Counted from the first letter of the stretch, positions 35,343 through 43,909 are shown. The stretch is DNA of 64,000 nt from Paracoccaceae bacterium (GCA_023383015.1 JAHDXW010000015.1:1-64000), one strand, 5' to 3'. The notes: generated by a model from the sequence alone, not told the origin. Program-made: numbers and translations.

Positions 35343-35971
35343 TGCCGCACCTCGATCACCGGCACCACCGGCACGTCACCTGCTTGGAAGCTTGCCACCG
35401 ACACCTGGATGCGGTCGGTATCGAAGCGCACCGGCACGTCGAACTCGAAACCGGCCGTCACCTGCGCCCCGCGCGGCGGCGGATCGGCGAAGGTGACGGT
35501 GCCGGTCGTCGCGTCGACCCCGAAATCCGCCCCCAGCACCTTCGGCACCCCCTCGATGCCCACCAGCACGCTGCCAGCCACGGGCTTCACCACCGGCCTG
35601 TCGTAGCTCCAGCCGCCCGAGCGATAGGTCTTGGACAGCCGGAAGGCGGTACGATGCGCGTCACCCACCCCGATGACCTGGTCCTCGTAGCCCACTGGCC
35701 GGGAGGCAGGAGATGACTTGAAGTCGGCCCAGTCCTTCCAGCGGAAGCCGTGAAGCTGGCCGCGCCGGGCCTCGAAGAAGGCGATCAGCGCCTGAAGGTC
35801 GTCGAGGCTGCGCAAGCCCACGCCGGCATCGTATCGGCGCCGCGAGTCCGCCCAGGGGCTGTTGCGCTCCTCGAATCCGTTGACCAGCGTCACGATCTCC
35901 GTGCGCCGCTCGGGTCCGCCGACCGAGCCGAAGCTCAGGTTGGCGGGAAACCGCACCTCGTGGAACCCCAT
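35339..35971 (-). CDS. GTA gp12, DUF2460 distal tail protein
   Basis: 210 residues. DUF2460 pattern: FHEVRFPANLSFGSVGGPER, LNDLQALIAFFEARRGQLHGFR-like (here LDDLQALIAFFEARRG), WKDWADFKS and TFADPPPRGAQVTAGFEFDVPVRFDTD. It forms the distal-tail ring joining the tube to the hub. Start 35,971 is chosen over a longer upstream frame, leaving 4 bases to gp11. Confidence 0.92.
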   Translation of the reverse strand: MGFHEVRFPANLSFGSVGGPERRTEIVTLVNGFEERNSPWADSRRRYDAGVGLRSLDDLQALIAFFEARRGQLHGFRWKDWADFKSSPASRPVGYEDQVIGVGDAHRTAFRLSKTYRSGGWSYDRPVVKPVAGSVLVGIEGVPKVLGADFGVDATTGTVTFADPPPRGAQVTAGFEFDVPVRFDTDRIQVSVASFQAGDVPVVPVIEVRQ

Positions 35972-35975
35972 CCCC

Positions 35976-36629
35976 TCACCTGTTCCGCTGTCCGCGGGCC
36001 AGCGCCCTGGCCATCTGCGCGGCGATCTGCGCCTGGCTGCGCTCGAAGCCGGCGACATCGGGCGTGGCAACGTTGACTGTGACGTTGACCGGCCGTCCGC
36101 CGACGCCGCCGCGCACGCCAAGCCGCCCGTCCGGCCCTCGCGCCAGCGGCAGGATCGCCTCCGGCCCCGCCTCGCCCATCAGCCCGCGGCCGCCGCGCAT
36201 GGGAAAGCCCACCGGTCCGGTGACCACGCCGCCCTGCGCAAACGGCATCACCCGTCCCTGGGCAAAGCCGCCGCCCTGTGCAAAGGGCAGCACCCCACCC
36301 AGAAGCCCGCCGATCCCGCGCGCGAGCGCGCCGCCCAGCGCATCCTGAACCGGCCGCATGGCGATGGACTGGATGGTATCGACGATCGACCGGCCGAGCA
36401 GCCTCAGCGCGTCCGACAGCTTCATCCCGTCGAACACCAGCCCGTCGAAGGCCCGCCTCAGCCCGGTGCCGATCCCGGCTGACAGCACGTTCACCTCCCG
36501 CCCGGTCATCCACAACGACTGGCGCATCGCCTGCAGCTCGGCATCGAAGGCCGCCGCCATCCCTTGCGCCCCGGCAAGGCTTGCCTCCAGCGCGGCCACG
36601 CCCTCGGCCATCTCGTCAGGGGTCGCCAT
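35976..36629 (-). CDS. GTA gp11, short tape-measure protein
   Basis: 217 residues. Helical N-terminus (MAEGVAALEASLAGAQGMAAAF), a hydrophobic Gly-rich centre (LGGALARGIGGLLGG, FAQGGGFAQG repeats) and a C-terminal part with LMGEAGPEAILPLARGPDG, the conserved end of phage lambda-type tape-measure proteins. Its shortness fits the very short GTA tail. It sets tail length and is ejected on infection. Overlaps gp10.1 by 14 bases. Confidence 0.9.
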   Translation of the reverse strand: MATPDEMAEGVAALEASLAGAQGMAAAFDAELQAMRQSLWMTGREVNVLSAGIGTGLRRAFDGLVFDGMKLSDALRLLGRSIVDTIQSIAMRPVQDALGGALARGIGGLLGGVLPFAQGGGFAQGRVMPFAQGGVVTGPVGFPMRGGRGLMGEAGPEAILPLARGPDGRLGVRGGVGGRPVNVTVNVATPDVAGFERSQAQIAAQMARALARGQRNR

Positions 36630-36828
36630 TCTGCCCGTCCTCCTGCCGCCGGTCGGGATATGCCCGCGCCAGCTCCTCGAGCCGCGCCCGCGTGATCGGC
36701 GCCGGCCCCGCCTCCACGCCCAGCATCACCAGAAGCTCCACGGGCGTGAGCCGCCAGAACTCGGCCGGCGTCAGCCCCAGGCCGCGCAGCCCCGCGCGCA
36801 TCAGCCCTGCCCAGTCGAAGCCGCTCAC
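36616..36828 (-). CDS. GTA gp10.1, tail assembly chaperone-like protein
   Basis: 70 residues from a GTG start. The sequence SGFDWAGLMRAGLRGLGLTP, FWRLTPVELLVMLG and ITRARLEELARAYPD matches the small rcc01693-type (DUF2376) GTA protein. It overlaps gp10 by 4 bases (GTGA) and gp11 by 14, suggesting translational coupling, as seen for paired tail chaperones in lambdoid phages. Confidence 0.88.
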   Translation of the reverse strand: MSGFDWAGLMRAGLRGLGLTPAEFWRLTPVELLVMLGVEAGPAPITRARLEELARAYPDRRQEDGQNGDP

Positions 36829-37145
36829 CGCACCTCCGGCAGTGCAAAGGCACGTGCCAGAAGCCTCGCGGCAACCCGTGCCGCCTCCGCCGGCCCGCCC
36901 TCGATCTCGGCCGTGCGCAGATCGGTCGCCGCGCCCTGCCAACCACCGCCGCGCAGACCCGCCACGACCAGCGCCAGCACATCGCGGGCCGAGAAACGGC
37001 CCGCCTCGAACCGCTCGGCGAGTGCCACCAGCGAGTCCGCACCAAGCTCGACCTCGAGCTCGGCAAGCGCACCGAGCGTCAGCCTGCAGAGTTGGCGTCG
37101 CCCGTCGAGCACCAGCGCCACCTCGCCCGCCCAGGGGTTCGCCAT
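36825..37145 (-). CDS. GTA gp10, gene transfer agent family protein
   Basis: 106 residues. MANPWAGEVALVLDGRRQLC, LTLGALAELEVELGADSLVA and LVVAGLRGGGW match the GTA gp10 (DUF3356) family, thought to be the tail assembly chaperone partner of gp10.1. The ATG overlaps the gp9 stop by one base. Confidence 0.9.
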   Translation of the reverse strand: MANPWAGEVALVLDGRRQLCRLTLGALAELEVELGADSLVALAERFEAGRFSARDVLALVVAGLRGGGWQGAATDLRTAEIEGGPAEAARVAARLLARAFALPEVR

Positions 37146-37558
37146 CACAGCGCCGTGAACGTCAACACGCCGGCCGAGGCGAGCGACAGCTCGTAGGTGG
37201 CCTCGCCGTTGTGGCTGCCGGCATACTCGATCGCGGTGATCTGGAACGGCCCCTCGACGATGCCGAAGCCGGGGATGATAACCTGGAACCGCGGCACCTC
37301 GCCGTCGAAGAAGATCTGGCGCGCCCGCTCGTCGGTGTTGGCGTCGCGGAAGACGCCCGAGCCGGCGATCGCGGCCGACTTCACCCCGGCCCCGGCCAGC
37401 AGCTCGCGCCATCCGCCCTGGCTCTCCAGGCTTGTGACGTCGACGGTCTCGGCGTTGAAGCTGATGCGCGTCGCGCGCAGCCCGGCCACCGTCTCGAACT
37501 GGCCGTCGCCGGTCAGGTCGAGCTTGATCAGAAGGTCCTTGCCGCTCTGGGCACCCAT
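37145..37558 (-). CDS. GTA gp9, major tail tube protein
   Basis: 137 residues, family Phage_tail_2/major tail protein: MGAQSGKDLLIKLDLTGDGQ, FETVAGLRATRISFNAE, VDVTSLESQGGWRELL and FQITAIEYAGSHNGEATYEL. It polymerises into hexameric tail-tube rings. One-base overlap with gp10. Confidence 0.93.
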   Translation of the reverse strand: MGAQSGKDLLIKLDLTGDGQFETVAGLRATRISFNAETVDVTSLESQGGWRELLAGAGVKSAAIAGSGVFRDANTDERARQIFFDGEVPRFQVIIPGFGIVEGPFQITAIEYAGSHNGEATYELSLASAGVLTFTAL

Positions 37559-37568
37559 CGCCGTCTCC

Positions 37569-37973
37569 TCAATCCTCGATCCTCGCGCGGAACGTAAGGT
37601 CGATCCGCCGCCCGCCGTCACGCTGCCTGACTGCCCGTGCCGCCAGGAACCACAGCCCCACCAGCCGGCCCCGCGACAGGGCAAGCGGCGCATCCACCAG
37701 CGCATCCGACACCGCCGCTGCCGCCGCCTTGGCACGCTCGAACCCGCCGGGCCCGCCGATGACGCTGACCGTGAAGTCGTGCTCGGCCCCCGCGCCAGTC
37801 TGGTCGGACCGGTCACGCACCACCTCGGGGCCGAGTGCCACATGCAGCCCCGCCGCGGTGCCGGGCGGGATCGCGTCGTGGATGGCCGTACCGACCAGCC
37901 CGCCCAGCGCCGCATCGGCCACCAGTCGCGCGTGCACCGCCGCCTGCAGCGCCGCTGCCGCCCCGTAGCTCAT
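37569..37973 (-). CDS. GTA gp8, DUF3168 tail terminator/completion protein
   Basis: 134 residues. DUF3168 pattern: LQAAVHARLVADAALGGLVG, AIHDAIPPGTA, GAGAEHDFTVSVIGGPGGFE and LRARIED-type end (TFRARIED). It caps the tail tube for joining to the head. Overlaps gp7 by 4 bases. Confidence 0.92.
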   Translation of the reverse strand: MSYGAAAALQAAVHARLVADAALGGLVGTAIHDAIPPGTAAGLHVALGPEVVRDRSDQTGAGAEHDFTVSVIGGPGGFERAKAAAAAVSDALVDAPLALSRGRLVGLWFLAARAVRQRDGGRRIDLTFRARIED

Positions 37974-38308
37974 GCCGGAACCTCCTCGAGACAGTGGCAG
38001 ACCAGCCAGGCTCCGCGCGGGTCGGCCTCGGCCACGGCATGGATCGCGTAGACCCGCGCGCCCTCTCGGAACCGCTGTCCCGCCAGCGGGCGCGACGGCG
38101 CACCCGCCGGTGCCCCCCGCACATGCACCCGCAGCGGCAGCGCAGCCCTCGCCGCGAACTCGTCGGCCTCCCGCCGGCCGCTCCCCGGCCGGATGTCGGC
38201 CCAGAGCGTGCCCACCGCCTGCCATGTCTCCGCGTATCCGCCGCTGGCGTCGGGCACCCGCAAGGCCGCCTCGAGCACCAGCGGCCGGGTCGCATTGAAG
38301 GGCCTCAT
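37970..38308 (-). CDS. GTA gp7, head-tail joining (stopper) protein
   Basis: 112 residues. MRPFNATRPLVLEAALRVPD, GGYAETWQAVGTLWADIRPG and the RFREGARVYAIHAVAEAD block are typical of the head-closure/SPP1 gp16-like family of GTAs. It plugs the portal channel. 4-base overlaps on both sides. Confidence 0.92.
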   Translation of the reverse strand: MRPFNATRPLVLEAALRVPDASGGYAETWQAVGTLWADIRPGSGRREADEFAARAALPLRVHVRGAPAGAPSRPLAGQRFREGARVYAIHAVAEADPRGAWLVCHCLEEVPA

Positions 38309-38910
38309 CGCGCCCGCCCCCCCGCGCCGCCCAGAAGCCGCGGGCTCCGCCAGCGCGCGAGCAGCGCCATCACCCCGAAGGGCATCGCGCTCTCGCCCCC
38401 CTCGAGCTGGTGGCGCTGCTCGTGGTAGTGCGCGGCCAGCAGGAACACGGCCTGCCGCAGGTCGGCCGGCACCTCGCCCCAGGCCGCCCCGAAGCCGGCT
38501 GTGAAATCCACCGCCACGCTTCCCCCCGACGGTACGGCGGGCAAGAGCCACCCCGCGCCGGTCAGCCGCGGCCGGTGGGTGTCGGCCACCAGCCGGTAGC
38601 GCGCGGGGTCCACCGTCGCCGGCTGGCCGGAGAGATCGGTCAGCACCACCGACAGGATCGCGGTGACCGGCGCCACCGGCATGTCCTGCCCCTCGGCGTC
38701 GCGCCAGTCCGCCAGGGTCAGGCGGAAGTCGCGGGCGATGAGCACCTTTCCGGTGCGCCCCTCGACCGCCGCCATGGCCGCCCGAAGGTAGCTGCCGACC
38801 AGCGCATCCTGCACGCTGTCGTCGGCAAAGCCGGTGCCGAGCCGCAGATGGGCCCGGAAATCCGCCACCGGCAGCGCGCCGTCGGGCACGCCGGTCAGTT
38901 CGGTCAGCAT
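38305..38910 (-). CDS. GTA gp6, head-tail connector (adaptor) protein
   Basis: 201 residues. The helical N-terminus ADFRAHLRLGTGFADDSVQD with LRAAMAAVEGRTGKVLI matches the HK97 gp6-like connector family (DUF3199-like). The C-terminal half FTAGFGAAWGEVPADLRQAV and LLAAHYHEQRHQ is conserved in GTA gp6. It forms the dodecameric adaptor under the portal. Confidence 0.92.
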   Translation of the reverse strand: MLTELTGVPDGALPVADFRAHLRLGTGFADDSVQDALVGSYLRAAMAAVEGRTGKVLIARDFRLTLADWRDAEGQDMPVAPVTAILSVVLTDLSGQPATVDPARYRLVADTHRPRLTGAGWLLPAVPSGGSVAVDFTAGFGAAWGEVPADLRQAVFLLAAHYHEQRHQLEGGESAMPFGVMALLARWRSPRLLGGAGGRAR

Positions 38911-38972
38911 CAAAGCCCCCCGCAAAACCTGTGCGGCCCGCCCCGCCTCGCGCGGGGCGGGCCCCTTGCCGG

Positions 38973-40139
38973 TCAGGAGACCGCGAACTTCAGCAGTTTG
39001 ATCGCCGCGAAGTCGCTGACATCTCCGCCCACCCGCTTGCTGGCGTAGAACAGCACATGCGGCTTTGCCGAGAACGGGTCGCGCAGGATGCGCAGGTCGG
39101 GCCGGTCGGCGATGGTGTAGCCGGCGCGGAAGTCGCCGAAGGCCACCGCATAGGCGCCGGCGCCGATGTCGGGCATGTCCTCGGCGATCAGCACCGGATA
39201 TCCCATCAGCCGCGCCGGCTCGCCGGCCGCCAGCCCGTCCGACCACAGGAAGCGGCCGTCGGTGTCCTTCATCTTGCGGACCGCGCCGGCGGTCTTGGAG
39301 TTCATTACGAAGCTCGCATTGGCACGGTAACCAGCGGCCAGCGCATAGACGAGGTCGACGATCGCGTCGGCCGGGTTGGTGGCGTTGAAGTCCCCCGCCG
39401 CGCCGGTCGCGACATAGCCGAGGTTGCCCCAGGCCCAGCTGTCCTCCGCCACCTTCGGATGGTCGAGAAACCCCTTGGGCTTGCCCGTCCCGTCGCCGGT
39501 GACAAAGGCGGCCGCCTCGGCACGGGCGAAGCGGTCGGCGATCCGCGCCGCCAGCCAGCCCTCGATGTCGAAGGCCGAATCGTCCAGAAGCCGCTGGCTC
39601 GCCTTGGGCATCGCCGTCAGCTCGTGCAGCGGGATCGAGATGCGCTCGATCGTCGGGGTGGCGGTCTCGGTGATGGTCGAACTCTCGTCGGTCCACCCCG
39701 AGCCGAGCTCGGTGCGGTCGACCAGCACGTCGTAGGCGATCGCCTCCACCGTCACTACATTGGCGATGGCGCGGACCGAGGCCGCCCCCCGCAGCACCGA
39801 GCGGATCGTCTCGGAAGTCTGCGGGTCGACAAGATAGCCGCCGTCGCCGTTGACGGCGGTGCTCATCCCTTTGCCCTCGAGGACAAGGCCGCGCAGCCCG
39901 TCGTCGTCGCCCGACCGCAGGTAGGCGTCGAACGCCTTGCGGTGCAGGCCCTGCGGCTCGGCCGCCGCGAGATGCGGGCGGGCGGGAGAGATCGTCTTGC
40001 GGTCCAGCATGGTCAGTCGCTCTTCCTGAAGTTGCAGCCTCGCCTTCAGGTCGTCCTGAAAGCTCCTGAAGTCGCTCAGAAACCCGGCCAGGGCGGCCTT
40101 CGCCGCCTCGGCCCCGGGCGCTTGTCCGGTCGCACTCAT
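38973..40139 (-). CDS. GTA gp5, HK97-fold major capsid protein
   Basis: 388 residues. An N-terminal coiled scaffold (FLSDFRSFQDDLKARLQLQE; LDRKTISP) is followed by the mature HK97-fold capsid (GGYLVDPQTSETIRSVLRGA, LGSGWTDESSTITET, SAFDIEGWLAARIADRFARA, NSKTAGAVRKMKD, GYTIADRPDLRILRDPFS). The N-terminal about 100 residues are expected to be removed by gp4. The 62-base gap to gp6 is the largest inside the head module. Confidence 0.96.
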   Translation of the reverse strand: MSATGQAPGAEAAKAALAGFLSDFRSFQDDLKARLQLQEERLTMLDRKTISPARPHLAAAEPQGLHRKAFDAYLRSGDDDGLRGLVLEGKGMSTAVNGDGGYLVDPQTSETIRSVLRGAASVRAIANVVTVEAIAYDVLVDRTELGSGWTDESSTITETATPTIERISIPLHELTAMPKASQRLLDDSAFDIEGWLAARIADRFARAEAAAFVTGDGTGKPKGFLDHPKVAEDSWAWGNLGYVATGAAGDFNATNPADAIVDLVYALAAGYRANASFVMNSKTAGAVRKMKDTDGRFLWSDGLAAGEPARLMGYPVLIAEDMPDIGAGAYAVAFGDFRAGYTIADRPDLRILRDPFSAKPHVLFYASKRVGGDVSDFAAIKLLKFAVS

Positions 40140-40735
40140 CGCGTCACCTTCCTCGGGAGGTCGAGATCGCCGGCCGCCCCGGCCAGCATCCGGCGTGCCT
40201 CCTCCAGGGCCGCCGCCAGATCGTGAAGCACCGCCTCGCCCGCGGCCTCGTGCTTGGCGTTCACGCGCGCCTCGGGCAGCATCGGGAAGGTGACCAGCGA
40301 CACCTCCCAGAGGTCGATCTCGGCCAGCCGCCGCTCGCCCTCCGCCCCCCGCTCGGCCTTCACCGTGCGGTAGCCGATCGACAGCCCGTCGATGGCGCCC
40401 GCGGCCAGAAGCGCCGCCGCCTCGCGGCCGCGGGCGACGTCGGCCAGGAGCCGGCCCTTCACCCACAGGCCGCGGTCGTCCTCGCGCACCTCCTGCCAGA
40501 CGCCGATCGGCTGGCCTGGGTCGTGCTGCCAGAGCATCTTCACCCGCCGCCCCGCCCCCGCCAGCCGGGCGAGCGAGGCCCCGTAGGCCCCCGGCAGCAC
40601 CACGTCGCCACCCTGGTCGCGGCGCCCGAAGACCGACGCGTAGCCCGACACCACCGTGCCGTCCTCCACCGTCAGCCCCGCCTCGGGGCGGTGGAACTTG
40701 CGTTCCAGCCCGCCGCCCGGATCGTTCCCCTGCAT
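40136..40735 (-). CDS. GTA gp4, prohead protease
   Basis: 199 residues of the HK97-type U35 serine protease family: VVSGYASVFGRRDQGGDVVL, KMLWQHDPGQPIGVW (active-site His), GAIDGLSIGYRTV (active-site Ser) and WEVSLVTFPMLPEARV. It matures the capsid by cutting off the gp5 N-terminus. Overlaps gp5 by 4 bases. Confidence 0.95.
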   Translation of the reverse strand: MQGNDPGGGLERKFHRPEAGLTVEDGTVVSGYASVFGRRDQGGDVVLPGAYGASLARLAGAGRRVKMLWQHDPGQPIGVWQEVREDDRGLWVKGRLLADVARGREAAALLAAGAIDGLSIGYRTVKAERGAEGERRLAEIDLWEVSLVTFPMLPEARVNAKHEAAGEAVLHDLAAALEEARRMLAGAAGDLDLPRKVTR

Positions 40736-40743
40736 CGTCCCCC

Positions 40744-40989
40744 TCACTTTCCCAGTGCCCCGATCAGCGCCTCGACGCCCTGGGCCAGCAGAAAGGCGGC
40801 CGCCCCGTAGACGCCCAGCCACAGCCGCCGCTCCAGCCGGTCGAGCGCCGTCTCGATCTGCCCCAGCCGGTATTCCAGCGCCGCCCAGCGCTCCTCGGCG
40901 ACCCGCTCGTTGGCCTCGATGCGCGCCGCAGCGGCGTCGAAGCTGTCGTAGAGAAATCGCGATCCCCCTGCGGGCCGGTGTCCGCTCAT
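40744..40989 (-). CDS. GTA gp3.5, head formation protein
   Basis: 81 residues: a coiled-coil N-terminal part (RIEANERVAEERWAALEYRL, QIETALDRLERR) and a C-terminal membrane-like segment (LWLGVYGAAAFLLAQGVEAL). It matches the small rcc01685-type protein required for head formation in RcGTA. Overlaps gp3 by 4 bases. Confidence 0.9.
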   Translation of the reverse strand: MSGHRPAGGSRFLYDSFDAAAARIEANERVAEERWAALEYRLGQIETALDRLERRLWLGVYGAAAFLLAQGVEALIGALGK

Positions 40990-42161
40990 GCCTGCTCCGG
41001 CCGTGGCGGCAGGCCAAGCTGGGCCCGCTTCTCGGCATCGGTCAGGAAGCCGGCACCGCCGACGCGCGCCCAGTGCTGATCACGCTCGCCGGCCAGCGCC
41101 GGCACCCGGTCGAGGTCCGGGCGCAGGTCGACCGCCTCGCCGGTGAAGCGCGCCAGCCACTCGGCAACTGCCGCCACCACCCGCGCCGCCAGCGGCACCA
41201 CCGTCAGCCGGTAGAAGGCGCGGTGCGCCTCCTGGTAGTTGGCATAGGTCGCCTCGCCCGGGATGCCGATGAGCATCGGCGGTACGCCGAAGGCGATGGC
41301 GATCTCGCGCGCCGCCGCCTCCTTGGTCTTCTGGAACTCCATGTCCGAGGGCGAGAAGCCCATCGGCTTCCAGTCCAGCCCCCCCTCCAGCAGCATCGGC
41401 CGGCCGGCGTTGCGGGCCCCCTGGTGGTGCGCCTCCATCTCGGTCACCAGCCGGTCGTACTGCTCGGCGGTCAGCCCGCCGCCGCCGTCGGCGCCGCGGT
41501 AGACGATCGCGCCCGAGGGCCGGGCGGCGTTGTCGAGCAGCGCCTTCGACCAGCGCGAGGCGGAATTGTGCACGTCGATCGCGGTCGCCGCCGCCTGCAG
41601 CGGCGAGAAGCCGTAGTGGTCGTCCTGGGGGTGGAAGCTGCGCAGATGGCACACCGCCGGCGCCGGCCCGGTGACGTCGAAGCGGTGCGTCCGGTTGCCG
41701 ACCGTGTAGTCGTAGGCCACCGGCCAGCCGTCGGCCCCCGGCACCAGGCTCATCCGGTCCGAACGCAGCACATGCAGCTCCCCCGGCAGCCGCCCGCCGC
41801 CCGCAACCGCCTCGACGTAGGCGTTGCCGGTCAGCAGAATCTGTCCGTAAAGCGCCTCGAGCAGCTCGGCCCGTCCCTGCCCGGGGTTGGGCCTGCGGAG
41901 CAGCCGCAGCAGCGGATGATCCTCGTAGCGCCGCTCGGCGTCCTGCAGGACCAGGGGCAGCGCCGCCGCCGCCTCGGCGATGATCCGCACCGCGCGGAAG
42001 GCGACAGGGTTGCCGAGATAGCCGTTGCGCGTCAGCGACACCGCATCTCGCGGGCTCCACTGCACCCGCCCGCCGCCTGCCCAGGCGATCACCCGGCCCG
42101 TGGCCGAGGCCTTGCGCTCCGGCACCGTCGCCGCACCGCGCCGCAGAAAATCGAAAACCAT
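40986..42161 (-). CDS. GTA gp3, HK97-family portal protein
   Basis: 391 residues. Portal signatures AVRIIAEAAAALPLVLQD, YGFSPLQAAATAIDVHN, LLDNAARPSGAIVY, LLEGGLDWKPMGFSPSDMEF and GVPPMLIGIPGEATYANYQE. It forms the dodecameric DNA gate at one capsid vertex. The start is separated from the gp2 stop by 124 non-coding bases containing a hairpin. Confidence 0.96.
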   Translation of the reverse strand: MVFDFLRRGAATVPERKASATGRVIAWAGGGRVQWSPRDAVSLTRNGYLGNPVAFRAVRIIAEAAAALPLVLQDAERRYEDHPLLRLLRRPNPGQGRAELLEALYGQILLTGNAYVEAVAGGGRLPGELHVLRSDRMSLVPGADGWPVAYDYTVGNRTHRFDVTGPAPAVCHLRSFHPQDDHYGFSPLQAAATAIDVHNSASRWSKALLDNAARPSGAIVYRGADGGGGLTAEQYDRLVTEMEAHHQGARNAGRPMLLEGGLDWKPMGFSPSDMEFQKTKEAAAREIAIAFGVPPMLIGIPGEATYANYQEAHRAFYRLTVVPLAARVVAAVAEWLARFTGEAVDLRPDLDRVPALAGERDQHWARVGGAGFLTDAEKRAQLGLPPRPEQA

Positions 42162-42214
42162 CAGCCACCTCCCCTGCCCGCCCGGCCGCCCGCGCGCCGC
42201 GTGCCCCGGGCGGC

Positions 42215-42239
42215 GCGCACGCCGCTCCGGGGCGTGCGC
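42215..42239. other. hairpin in the gp2-gp3 gap
   Basis: A perfect 9-bp inverted repeat GCGCACGCC / GGCGTGCGC with a 7-base loop in the only sizeable gap of the GTA operon (42,162-42,285). No T-tract. It may attenuate or process the message between the packaging gene and the structural genes, or simply be a GC-rich coincidence. Confidence 0.4.
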
Positions 42240-42285
42240 ACCGCTCCCGGTCGCCGCGGCCCATGTCGATCCGATCCGCCGCTGT

Positions 42286-43641
42286 TCAGACGCTGCGCAC
42301 CTGCGGCCGCCGCCACGACCGCGCCGGCTGGATCATCAGCTCGCTCAGCGCCCAGACCAGCGCATCCAGCCGGTCGGGGCTGCCGCTGCCCAGATACCCC
42401 GTCGGGGTCATCCGGCACATCTGCTCCTCCAGCGCGGCAAGGCAGCCGACATGGGCCACCCGACCCTGCTCGTAGAGCGCGGCCACCGGCTCGGCCCGTG
42501 CCGCCTTGCCGCGGGTCGCGCGCAGTGCCCGGTAGGGCACCAGCCCGTCCACCTGCCGGATCACGCTCTCCACCAGCGCCCCGCCCTGGTTGACCTCGGC
42601 CACCAGCCGCTCGGCGCCATGGCGGCGCATCGCAGCGATCGCCGCCCGCGCCCATTCGTCAGGCGATGCGCCGGCAAGCGTGGCGTCCTCCAGCACAAAG
42701 GCGCGCCAGTCCTGCGGCGGCCCCGCGGCCCGCACCCCGGCGACGACGATGCCGCAGGCGTCCGAGCGGGCGTGCCCGGTCACCGGCGGGTCCACCGCCA
42801 CCACCACCCGGTCGAGCGGCGGCGCCGCCGTGACGCGCGCGGCATCAAGCATCGCCGCGGTCCACAGCGCGCCCTCGACCTCCTCCAGAAGCACACCGTC
42901 CAGCTCCTGCCGGCCGAGCCGCGTGCCGCCGTAGCGCGTCCGCACCTCAGCCAGGAACGAGGCGGCAAGATGCGCCCGGTTGGCCTCGGTCGGCGCCCGT
43001 GTCACCACCGTCGAGGGCGTGGCCAGCAGCGCCTTCAGGATGCCGACGTTGCGCGGCGTCGTTGTCACCACCTGCCGCGGGCAATCGCCCAGCCGCAGAG
43101 CGAACTGCAGGTTGTCCCATGCCTCGCCGCCACGCTTCCACTTCGCCAGTTCGTCGGCCCAGGCGGCGTCGAACTGCGGGCCGCGCAGCGCCTCGGGCTC
43201 GTGGGCCGACAGGACCTGCGCCACTGCCCCGTTCGGCCACACCAGCCGCCGCCGCGTCGCCTCCCACGCCGGCCTCCTGTCGGGCGACGCGCAGGAAAGG
43301 ATGCCGCTGTCGCCGAACACCATCACCTCGCGCGCCTGGTCGGCCGTCTCGCCCACCAGGGCAACCCGACGCGCCCGGCCCGGTTCGCCCGGCCGCGGTC
43401 CCTCGACGGCGGCACGCACCCATTCGGCCCCGGCGCGGGTCTTGCCCGCGCCGCGCCCGCCCAGCACGATCCAGGTCCGCCAGTCGCCCGCCGGTGCGAT
43501 CTGATGCGGCATGGCCCAGAACTCGAACAGCCATGGCAGGGCGGCGAGCGCGCCGTCACTCAGCCCCGCCAGGAACTCTTCCTGGGTCGAGACTGGCGCG
43601 GAGGCGAGCCAGGCGGCGCCCGATCTCGTCGCGTGCGGCAT
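42286..43641 (-). CDS. GTA gp2, terminase large subunit
   Basis: ATP-driven DNA packaging motor and nuclease. 451 residues from the ATG at 43,641. Walker A GGRGAGKT (61-68), coupling region, Walker B-like block near QFDAAWADELAKW, and the RNase-H nuclease domain with VVVAVDPPVTG and LVAEVNQGGALVE. The chosen start gives an 86-base overlap with gp1, as in other GTAs; no later ATG precedes the conserved LSDGALAALPWLFEFWAMP. Packages host DNA non-specifically. Confidence 0.94.
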   Translation of the reverse strand: MPHATRSGAAWLASAPVSTQEEFLAGLSDGALAALPWLFEFWAMPHQIAPAGDWRTWIVLGGRGAGKTRAGAEWVRAAVEGPRPGEPGRARRVALVGETADQAREVMVFGDSGILSCASPDRRPAWEATRRRLVWPNGAVAQVLSAHEPEALRGPQFDAAWADELAKWKRGGEAWDNLQFALRLGDCPRQVVTTTPRNVGILKALLATPSTVVTRAPTEANRAHLAASFLAEVRTRYGGTRLGRQELDGVLLEEVEGALWTAAMLDAARVTAAPPLDRVVVAVDPPVTGHARSDACGIVVAGVRAAGPPQDWRAFVLEDATLAGASPDEWARAAIAAMRRHGAERLVAEVNQGGALVESVIRQVDGLVPYRALRATRGKAARAEPVAALYEQGRVAHVGCLAALEEQMCRMTPTGYLGSGSPDRLDALVWALSELMIQPARSWRRPQVRSV

Positions 43642-43909
43642 CGAAGTCGAGCCCCGGTCCGGCATGTCCCTCCCCATCCGCCTGCCGTCGCAGCCGGTCC
43701 GCCCGCGCGTGCTCCTCGAAGGCCAGCGTCATCGCCTTGCCGAGTGCACGCACCGCCTCGCCGATCTCGCGCGCCGCCTCCGGTCCCTCCGCCTCCAGCC
43801 GCGCAAGTGCGGCGGCAAGCTCCCTCACCGTCCTTGCGAACAGCGCGTCCGCCTCCGCGACAAGGCCACCGGCCTTGCCGCCCTCCCCTTCCGGGGTTCC
43901 TTCCGCCAT
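43556..43909 (-). CDS. GTA gp1, small terminase-like protein
   Basis: 117 residues, mostly helical: ADALFARTVRELAAALARLE, REIGEAVRALGKAMTLAFEE and DEIGRRLARLRASLDPG. It matches GTA gp1, proposed to be the small terminase/DNA recognition subunit that in GTAs has lost sequence specificity. First gene of the cluster; overlaps gp2 by 86 bases. Confidence 0.88.
   Translation of the reverse strand: MAEGTPEGEGGKAGGLVAEADALFARTVRELAAALARLEAEGPEAAREIGEAVRALGKAMTLAFEEHARADRLRRQADGEGHAGPGLDFDAARDEIGRRLARLRASLDPGRVPGGAE

Larger units (their letters stand above)
29737..43909 (-). mobile_element. RcGTA-type gene transfer agent structural gene cluster
   Basis: Seventeen head, tail and packaging genes in the canonical RcGTA order gp1-gp15, including gp3.5 and gp10.1, all intact and on one strand, with mostly 4-base start/stop overlaps. 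A domesticated, vertically inherited phage-like particle that packages random host DNA of a few kilobases. No integrase, replication or lysis genes lie in the cluster, as expected. The release genes and the regulator gafA are not in the window. Confidence 0.93.

Noticed and set aside
38305-39696. A 463-codon minus frame joining gp6 to part of the gp5 region
   Set aside because: Only the gp6 part (after 38,910) is real; the upstream part is an out-of-frame reading of the capsid gene.
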